Shown here in pieces: positions 56,517 through 64,000 of a DNA stretch of 64,000 nt; position 1 is the stretch's first letter; each line of letters opens with the position of its first letter. A program made the translations under genes and the position numbers. The DNA comes from Eleusine coracana subsp. coracana (Eukaryota > Streptophyta > Magnoliopsida > Poales > Poaceae): NCBI GenBank assembly GCA_032690845.1, contig CM064430.1:49697882-49761881 (forward strand), read 5' to 3'. The notes under the pieces were generated by a model that saw nothing but the letters and a program-made list of their open reading frames with translations, searched no databases and was not told the DNA's origin.

Positions 56517-57230
56517 TTGCTACCGGATGAGGGGGCGTTGATGCAGACAGGACCGAAGTGGCTACTGATTCTGTTTGAAAACCAGCAAGCGGAGGCAATG
56601 GAGAATCTCTTGATGTTAATTTGGCGCACATGGCACCTTCGAAACAACCTCACACAGGCTAGCGTATGGTTGCCAATTGAAGGTACAGACTTGTTCCTGA
56701 CTAACTATCTGAACAGCTTACGAGAATGTAGGGTGAGGTCTCCTGATGTGCCAAGCCACAAAATGACTGGGAAAGGGGGGAGTGCGTCCAAATGGTGGAA
56801 GCCGACAAAGGAGGGTGTGTTGAAGATCAACGTTGATGAAGCCTTCAATCCTGCATCTGGTGTGGCAGGTCTTGGCGTCATCATCCGAGACCATGTTGGG
56901 CAACCTCTGCTCACAGTGTGGCGGGTAATCTTCAACTGCCAGTATGCGGAAGAGGCTAAGGCTACGGCATGTCTTGATGGCGTGCGCCTGGCGGGGAGAT
57001 GGCCTGATCGATGTATCGTCTTGGAGTCCGACTGCGCCTCGTCGCCTCGATAGTGGCCAAGATTGGAGCACAGGAGATTGATGTGGTGACTGGTGTGCTC
57101 CATAACTGAAGATATCAAGATGGAGGGAAGACAGGCAAGAGCCTTCTCGGTGGTGAAGTGTAGTAGGGAGCAAAATAAGGTCGCACATGAGCTCGCCCAA
57201 TTAGCGTGTCAGGGAGAGTCGTGTTAAGTT
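56517..57230 (+). mobile_element. LINE 3' fragment (RNase H-like domain)
   Basis: A 178-codon frame reads the linker typical of plant non-LTR ORF2 ('ENLLMLIWRTWHLRNNL') and an RNase H-like (RVT_3) domain ('LKINVDEAFNPASGVAGLGV', 'VIIRDHVGQPLLTVWR', 'YAEEAKATACLDGVRLAG', 'CIVLESDCAS'). After a frame change it continues with 'VVKCSREQNKVAHELAQLAC'. RT and endonuclease are absent. Confidence 0.75.
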
Positions 57231-57382
57231 CACTAGTGTTCCGGTCTGCATCCAGGACTCGGTCTTGGTAGACCGTTCGCTGGACAATGATCTCAATTCT
57301 CACCTCCGATATCCCTTCAACTCTGGTAGTCCAATGGAATTGTATAGGATGCTTCAAATGTAATTTGATCTTTGTTTTCTTT

Positions 57383-57591
57383 TTTGGACCGTTTGTCTCC
57401 TAATTTAATTGATATTTTGAAGTTTAGCATAAGAAATTAAGGAGAAGTGTAAAAGTTAGTTGTATAGAAAACAAGGAGAAAAGAGATAGAGATGTATTGA
57501 AAAGAGAGAAAGGTATATCGAAAAGTGATAATGTCTTATTTTAAAAAATCTGAAGAGGATTAAAATGCCAATTATTTTAGGACGGAGGGAG
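57383..57591. mobile_element. Stowaway-like MITE, degenerate left end
   Basis: The right end reads AATTATTTTAGGACGGAGGG followed by AGTA. The interior shares 'AAAAGAGATAGAGATGTATT' with the MITE at 11508. The left end ('TTTTTTGGACCGTTTGTC') is diverged, so the boundary is approximate. Confidence 0.55.
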
Positions 57592-57960
57592 TATATATTA
57601 ATATGTACAGTGATTTTCCTTTCTTTTAATAAAGCTCGTAGTTCCTTAAAAAAGAGAAAATAAAACTCCCTTTCATAAAAAAAGAAAAGAAATTTCCCTC
57701 TTGTTTCTAGTGCAGCATGCATGTACATCTATCGGCATGGAGGATATACTAGCGGCTTGTCACTCTCTGGAAGTAGTGGTAATGCAATGTTTCGTTAACA
57801 ATGGGTGGTCATATAATTTTAGACTTTTCATTTAATTCGCTCTTTTATTCTGGGCTTTTCAATACTATAATAATGTGACAATGACTATATACATTTTGCA
57901 TGCAAAAGACCGAAAACTTATATGTAAGTTATCCATTATCGAAAAAGAAATGTGCATCTA

Positions 57961-58219
57961 CATCTACCGGCACGGCAGGGGAAGACGGGAGTCGACAGGA
58001 ACGGGAGGACCCGTCCGTCGTGCCGTCGGGTAGCTGGCAGGGACCGTCAGATATTTATTCTGGTCCCGCCATGTCAGTATCGCCAGGCGCCAGTCGAGTC
58101 AAGTCAAACGGACCCCACACAAGTCAACTCTCGCGGCCTCCCTTTTTGTACACCCGTCCTCCGTTGATTCACTTGGCCACCGCCGCTTCCTCTGCCCCTC
58201 GCCCACCAACCAGACAACC
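57961..58219 (+). promoter_or_regulatory. CRK-C core promoter and leader
   Basis: Contains the 27-bp block shared with CRK-B, a TATA-like TATTTATTC at 58052-58060 and three W-box cores as AGTCAA at about 58091-58131. Confidence 0.6.
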
Positions 58220-60477
58220 ATGGCCATGGCCGCGAGCCGCCTAGTCGCCTACCTCGCCGCGTCCGTCCTCCTCGCCTTCACCCTAGCGCCGCCGCTCGCC
58301 GCCGGCGACCCCCTGGGGCAGTTCTGTGACACCAGCGGCAACTACTCCGCGAACACCACCTACCAGACCAACCTCCAGAGCCTCGCCGCCACGCTCCCAA
58401 ACAACATCTCCGCCTCCAGGACCCTCTTCGCCACGGCGACCCTCGGCTCCGTCCCGAACATGATCTACGCCCTGGCGCTGTGCCGCGGCGACGTCAACGC
58501 TTCCGCGTGCAAGTCCTGCGTCGAGGCAGCCTTCACGGACGCGCAGAATCTCTGCGCCTACAACAAGGGCGTCTCCATCTTCTACGACCCCTGCCTCCTC
58601 CGCTACTCCCACAAGAATTTCATCTCCAACCCGACCGACTCGGGTGACCCTGGCGTCCTCGTCCTCATGAACTCGCAGAACGTGACGGCGCCGTTCAAGG
58701 TGTTCGACGCCGCCGTGGGCGAGCTCCTCAACGCCACCGCCGACTACGCGGCCGACAACTCGTCGAGGAGATTCGGCACCGGGTTACAGGCGTTCGGGAC
58801 CTTCGACAGCCAGAACCCGGAGCTGTACGGGCTGTCGCAGTGCACGCCGGACATGGCGCCGGCCGACTGCCGGAGCTGCCTCGCTGGGATAATCCAGATG
58901 GGGCCCAAGTATTTCAGTGGGAGGCCGGGTGGGAGGATCGTCGGGTTGAGGTGCAACTACAGGTATGAGCAGTACTCCTTCTTCACCAGCAGGCCCCTGC
59001 TTCAGCTGCCGGAACCAGCCGTGGAGGCGCCGGCGCCGGCGCCCGCGGCGAATGTAACACCGCCCGCGAACGGAGGAGGTGAGTTTGGGGAATTGATTTT
59101 GTCCTTTTTTTTTTTTTTTTTTTGCATTCTTTCGCACGATTCAGCCTGTACTATCGATGAATTTTGCAATTTGTTGAGGAAGAACACTAGAACAGTGAGG
59201 TTCTCTGAATTCTCAAGAACAATTTCAGATGACCTGGATATCCACACAAATACATATTCTGGAAAAAAACAATTATCTGATTTTATTTGGTCAATACATA
59301 GACACGATGCTTCATTCGAGTATATATATGAACACGGAAAAATGCTCCAATTCCGTGTTTATGCTTGCAGTAGCAAAGTTAACTGAATTATTAAAGAACT
59401 GACGCGTGTCAACATCGTTGAAGAAGTTTCTATTCTTTCCTTTCATTCGATTAAAAAACATCTCTGGAGCAATTGTTTTCTACGACAATGGATAGAAAAA
59501 TGTATTACAACACAAGTATGCGACCAACATATTCTATCACGCTTTAGTAAGTTGTGGCTCGTCCACTAGTTTTGCATTTTTCCTCGTCTGATCTTGACTA
59601 ATGTGCAGTCCCGTAGCCATCAGGGACAACACGATTTTGCATTATGGCAGAATGATGACCAGTTCTGCATTCTGCTATAATGATAACCACACCCCTTGAA
59701 TGGTTCAAGCTTGTAGCGAGAACGTTCTTCTATGCTTAGAACCTTAGTGCGTTATTTTAGTTATCTCGGAAAATATTATAATACAATCTGCTTTATCATC
59801 TAGTCTGATGCTCACAATCCCTGTACACGTGGCCTGGTCAATTCGTGCAAGCTTGGCCATACCTGAAGTAAAATAGCATACCAAGTGCTGTCAATGGTTC
59901 ATGGCTTATGACAAAGCCGTAATAGATAAATCTTACAGCTGTTAGTAAATGGAAGCATATGCATCATCTTCTCATCATACCTTGTTATATTCTCTTTACT
60001 ATGGATAAAGTTCAATTATTACTTTCATTTACAGGATCAAAAGGAAGCAAAACCGGTAAAGTTTTAGCCATTGCATTGCCTATAGTTGCCGCGGTACTAG
60101 CAACTGTAATAATTTGTTCTTGCATCTGGAGGAGGAAGAGGAAAACACCAGGAAAGCCATCGCTTCCAGGTAAATGTCTTCAGTAGTTCAGTTAATTCGA
60201 AGTCATTCGTTTTGTGCTATTAGATGGACTTGTCAAGTAAAACAGTTCTAGACAAATCAACCTTTATGTTTTCTTAGTAGCCTGCCCTTACAAAGTTTTT
60301 TTCTTATTTTTATGATAGATACAACTAATCCAGAGGGCATACAAAGCTTTGATTCGCTCATTATTGATATATCAACTCTACGGGCCGCAACAGAGAACTT
60401 TGATGAAGCCAATAAACTCGGAGAAGGAGGTTTTGGTGCTGTTTATAAGGTGCCGATCATATTTATCATAAGGACTT

Positions 60478-60520
<43 letters not shown>

Positions 60521-61705
60521 TTTCTATCTAGTGACTCAATACCATCATTTTGTATAGGGAATCCTCCCTGACAATCAAGAAATAGCAGTGAAAAGGCTCT
60601 CTCAGACTTCTCGACAAGGGATTGAGGAATTGAAAAATGAGCTTGTTTTGGTTGCTAAGCTTCAACACAAGAATTTAGTGAGGCTTGTCGGTGTTTGCTT
60701 GGAAGACCATGAAAAATTACTTGTCTATGAATATATGCCCAACAAAAGTCTTGATACCATTCTTTTTGGTATAATCATCATCTTATAGCATCCGTACAGC
60801 TGAAATTGTGCGGTGCACATTTCTAAGTTTTCTATTTCTGTCTGACAGATCGAGAGAGGCACAGTGAGCTTGACTGGGGAAAGAGATTTAAAATAGTTAA
60901 TGGGATTGCTCGAGGTTTGCAGTATCTTCATGAAGATTCTCAAGTGAAGATAATACACAGGGACCTCAAAGCGAGCAACGTTCTGTTAGACTCTGACTAC
61001 ACCCCTAAGATCTCTGATTTTGGCATGGCAAGGCTATTCGGAGGTGATCAGACACAAGATGTCACAAACCGCGTTGTTGGAACTTAGTGAGTCCTGATAT
61101 CATTGTCCTCTTAAGGTTTTATTTTACACATTCCTCTATAAAGATGATGTTCTTGTCACAGTGGTTACATGGCTCCGGAGTATGCTATGCGTGGACACTA
61201 TTCCATCAAATCAGATGTGTTCAGCTTTGGAGTTCTGATCCTCGAGATTGTGACGGGGAGAAGAAACGGTGGCTCATATAGCTCCGAGGACAGTGCTGAT
61301 CTCCTTAGTTTGGTGAGTACATTCTCTCTTCCGAACTCCTTAGTATATGTAAGACATAGAAACCTTGCATGTTTTGCAACATTAATTTTGACACGATTCG
61401 ATTATTTGGACTGTCAAATTCAGGTGTGGGAGCACTGGACGACAGGAACAGTGATGGAGATTATGGATCCGTCTTTGAGCAGCCTCGCTCCAAGAGACCA
61501 GATGGCGAAGTGCATCCAAATCGGGCTCCTGTGTGTTCAGGACGATCCGATGGATAGGCCGATGATGTCGATGGTGAACGTCATGCTGAGTAGCAGCACG
61601 GTGACTCTCAACGCTCCATCGAAGCCGGTGTTTTGCTTCCGGAAGGATCTCGTAAACTCGGACATGTACTCGGACGTATACCGGTCTTCGCAGTCCGCAA
61701 GCTGA
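58220..61705 (+). CDS. cysteine-rich receptor-like kinase, CRK-C (shortened C-tail)
   Basis: Seven exons: 58220-59078, 60035-60169, 60319-60449, 60558-60768, 60849-61086, 61162-61312 and 61424-61705, giving 668 residues. Signal peptide, two DUF26 domains ('CRGDVNASACKSC', 'CTPDMAPADCRSC'), membrane helix ('VAAVLATVIICSCIW'), RD kinase with GEGGFGAVY, IAVKRL, IIHRDLKASNVLLD, DFGMARLF and YMAPEYAMRG. The reading frame stops at TGA 61703-61705 after 'SSQSAS', where CRK-A and B have Arg. The next codons still read 'SPWSQNEVSITELEPR' before the ancestral stop at 61754-61756, so 17 residues are lost. The kinase core is complete, so activity is likely kept. The ATG at 58226 is an equally possible start. 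Intron 3 has a TA microsatellite. Confidence 0.9.
60480..60517. repeat. TA dinucleotide microsatellite in CRK-C intron 3
   Basis: About 19 TA units, 30 bp after the exon 3 donor; absent from the matching introns of CRK-A and CRK-B. Confidence 0.9.
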
Positions 61706-62571
61706 TCCCCCTGGTCGCAGAACGAGGTTTCTATCACTGAACTTGAGCCGAGATGATTCCCCTGATGGAAGTAAAGGTGAATTTTATATAGCGGTGTTGC
61801 AAAATGATCTGTTTCAGTATAGAGAAGTGTCATCCATGTATGTTGAATCAATGCTCTAATGATTTTATTGGGGGTATAGAACACATCTCTCTTTTTTGGG
61901 GTGTATGAATATATAATACAAATGAGTAGCAGCGTTTGTATATCTTTTTTCTAGGAGCTGCATTCACTGCATTCCTGGTGATCCTACCTACCACCAACCA
62001 GGTCTAATAATCTTATAGATCACCGACGTCCGAGGGTCGCTTTGGCAGGATTTTCTTACAAAACTGATCATCTAAAAAATAATTTTTTTGAAAATGAATT
62101 CTCTATAGAAACAGATTCTCTTATGTAGATTTTTATAAAAAATGAGTAGAGAAGTTATGAGAAGCTAGATTTTAAAATTTTTAGATTATAGTATAAATTT
62201 GAAAAATATTTCTAGAAAAAAGGAATAGAATCCGTTTTTTGTACCTTTGAACGGATTCTTCTAGAATAGAAATACTTTAAGAAGTCCTACTACCAAACAT
62301 GGCCCAAGAGGCCGAGAGTATGAGAAGATAGCCAGCCTGCACAACCTTAACTCTCTTGGCAAGAATGAATCTTTATCGCTGTTTCATGCCGATTTTTTCA
62401 AAAAAAAATCTTTCAATGTTAGCACGCCCCCGGTCACGCCATCCTTCTTACCTAAACAGAGGGTTGAAGAAAGTCAGGCCGTCCCTTCTAGTCACTCAAC
62501 ACCGCGTGTGCCACTGCCGCCTGCCGGTGCCTCGTGCCCTCGTCCATAGTCCACACCTTCAGACCGCCGCC
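61706..62571. other. 3' UTR of CRK-C and upstream region of CRK-D
   Basis: 61754-61756 is the ancestral stop and 61815-61875 the conserved CRK 3' UTR. At about 62034-62304 an AT-rich block with ends GGTCGCTTTGGCAGG and (reverse complement) GGGCCATGTTTGGTAG may be a MITE. The leader of CRK-D follows. Confidence 0.45.
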
Positions 62572-64000
62572 ATGGCCACACACCGAACCTTGCTCCGTTT
62601 TACCTCCTCCCCCACCTTCGCCATCGCCGTCCTACTGTGCGCGTTCCTCGTCGCGCCGCCGCCCGCCGCAGCTCAGCCGCCATGGCAATACTGCGGGGAC
62701 AGCGGTGACAGCTTCCCGCAGAATAGCACGTACCAGTCCAACCTTGGGCTCCTCTCCGCCGCCCTCGCCCGGAACGCCTCCTCCTCCCCGTCCCTCTTCG
62801 CCGCCGGCAAGGTCGGCGCTCCGCCGGACATGGTCTACGCCCTCACGCTCTGCCGCGGCGACACGAACGCCTCCGTCTGCGGCGACTGCGTCGCCACCGC
62901 GTTCCGGGACGCGCAGCAGCTGTGCCCGTACATCAAAGCGGTGACCATCTACTACGACCTCTGCTACCTCCGCTTCTCGAACCGCAACTTCCTCGCCGGA
63001 GACGACAACGACGACCTCCACTTTCCGAAGCGGGACAACGTGTCCGCGCCGTTCGAGGTGTTCGACGCCGCCGTGGCCGCGCTGCTCAACGCCACCGCCG
63101 ACCGCGCCGCGGCCGACGCGACGAAGCGGTTCGCGACCGGGGAAGTGGTCGCAGGCAGGGGGAGCGTCGTCCCTGCGATCTACGCGCTGGCGCAGTGCAC
63201 GCCGGACATGGCACAGGAAAGCTGCCGGAGCTGCCTCGCGAGCGTGATCGGGAGGGCGCCCGAGTATTACAGCGGGAGTCCCAGTGGGAGGTTCATCGGC
63301 GTGCGGTGTAATTACCAGTACGAGTTGTCTCAGTTCTTCTCAGGCGAGCCTCTGCTACAGCTCCCGGCGCCGGCGGTACCGCCGGCGGTGGCGAATCCAC
63401 CCGTGCAGGTGCCGGAAAACTCGACTCCACCGGCCCCACCGCCACCGGCAAGCAGAAACAGAGCAGGTAACTTACCCTGTGTGCAAGAAATTTGTGGGGG
63501 ATTTTGATTTTAGAAAAAAAAAGTATTTTTGGTAGTGTATCGATAATGACATGACTAATGGATCGTTATTTCGACAGTTCCTGATTAGTCGTGCTGATGA
63601 TATACAGACACAGACAGTCATCTAATCTACATCGTTTTCAATTAGTTGCAGTACGTTCGCTAGATTTAAAATGATTATCCTGTGTTACATATTACCAGGA
63701 AGCTCACATGCATATCACTTACACGTAACCATGATCTACCATAATCTTTACTTATTCTCTCTTGACTTGTCCAGTGCCGTCGCAATCAGTTGCTTCTTTA
63801 TCTAGCGAAAACGACAGGACAAGTCCTATACGCGGTGCCCGTCCAAGTTTTGACTGTTTCTTCTTGCAGGGAGGAAAAGCAGAGCAACGAAAATCGCTGC
63901 AGGTGTGGCATGCTCTGTTCTCGTGCTGTTGATTATTTTATCCTCTGCTTTCGTTTGCTTGAAGAGGAGGAAGACTGTCAACGACCAAAAAGGTATTACG
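62572..64000 (+). CDS. cysteine-rich receptor-like kinase, CRK-D (3' partial)
   Basis: Exon 1 (62572-63466, phase 1) has a signal peptide ('LLCAFLVAPPPAAAQ'), two DUF26 domains ('CRGDTNASVCGDC', 'CTPDMAQESCRSC', both C-x8-C-x2-C) and a Pro-rich stalk. Exon 2 (63870-63992) encodes 'ATKIAAGVACSVLVLLIILS', 'SAFVCLKRRK' and ends before GTATTA. The kinase exons lie beyond the window. The split matches the exon 1/exon 2 plan of CRK-A to C, but the sequence is clearly more diverged, including a shorter loop between the domains ('GDDNDDLHFPK'). The frame is open upstream to 62356, but the ATG chosen leads straight into the signal peptide. A kinase is inferred from the family plan only. Confidence 0.85.

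Noticed and set aside
62356..62571. Upstream in-frame extension of CRK-D
   Set aside because: Same reason; the ATG at 62572 leads directly into the signal peptide.

Overview
This window is nuclear DNA of a grass, most probably a panicoid. The reasons are GC-rich first exons beside AT-rich introns, abundant Stowaway-type and other MITEs, CACTA elements whose subterminal repeats read 'TTTGCCGAGTG', plant LINEs and a Mutator-like element. The species cannot be named from sequence alone.

The host genes form one DUF26 (cysteine-rich repeat, ginkbilobin-like, 'stress-antifung') cluster with two halves. The left half (1-17.2 kb) has four small two-exon genes, all on the + strand: 1-1343 (5' cut by the window edge), 10091-10836 (no in-frame ATG), 13327-14220 and 16092-17158. 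Each encodes a signal peptide (where visible), a single DUF26 domain, one membrane helix preceded by an F-Q-x-x-G motif, and a short basic tail. None has a kinase. The right half (43.8-64 kb) has four cysteine-rich receptor-like kinase (CRK) genes in the same orientation: CRK-A 43819-47298, CRK-B 50019-54444, CRK-C 58220-61705 and CRK-D from 62572, cut by the right edge. A, B and C share an identical seven-exon plan (two DUF26 domains, membrane segment, RD-type Ser/Thr kinase). They also share promoter blocks, 3' UTRs and intergenic sequence, so they are tandem segmental duplicates.

The two halves are separated by about 26 kb of mobile DNA. This holds a tRNA-derived SINE (17.8 kb), two broken LINEs in inverted orientation (20.3-22.9 and 24.4-26.2 kb), an unclassified repeat with a run of palindromes (27.05-27.34 kb), and a 14.2-kb CACTA element (28878-43086) with matching TTA target duplications. 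The CACTA element carries broken TNP2 and TNPA-like genes. Nested in it are a 3.8-kb solo LTR, a Stowaway MITE and a second, 1.2-kb CACTA element with TAT duplications. In the left half a 4.5-kb Mutator-like element (5160-9652, about 185-bp inverted repeats) carries a dead transposase gene and a convergent GRF-zinc-finger/coiled-coil/membrane gene.

The likely biology is cell-surface signalling or apoplastic recognition. The CRKs would sense through their ectodomains and signal by kinase activity. The kinase-less single-DUF26 membrane proteins could act as co-receptors, decoys or ligand-binding partners; that role is inference. Signs of active paralogue turnover include a chimeric intron 5 in CRK-A, a solo LTR at the CRK-A stop codon, a shortened C-tail in CRK-C and a frameshifted start in the second small gene.
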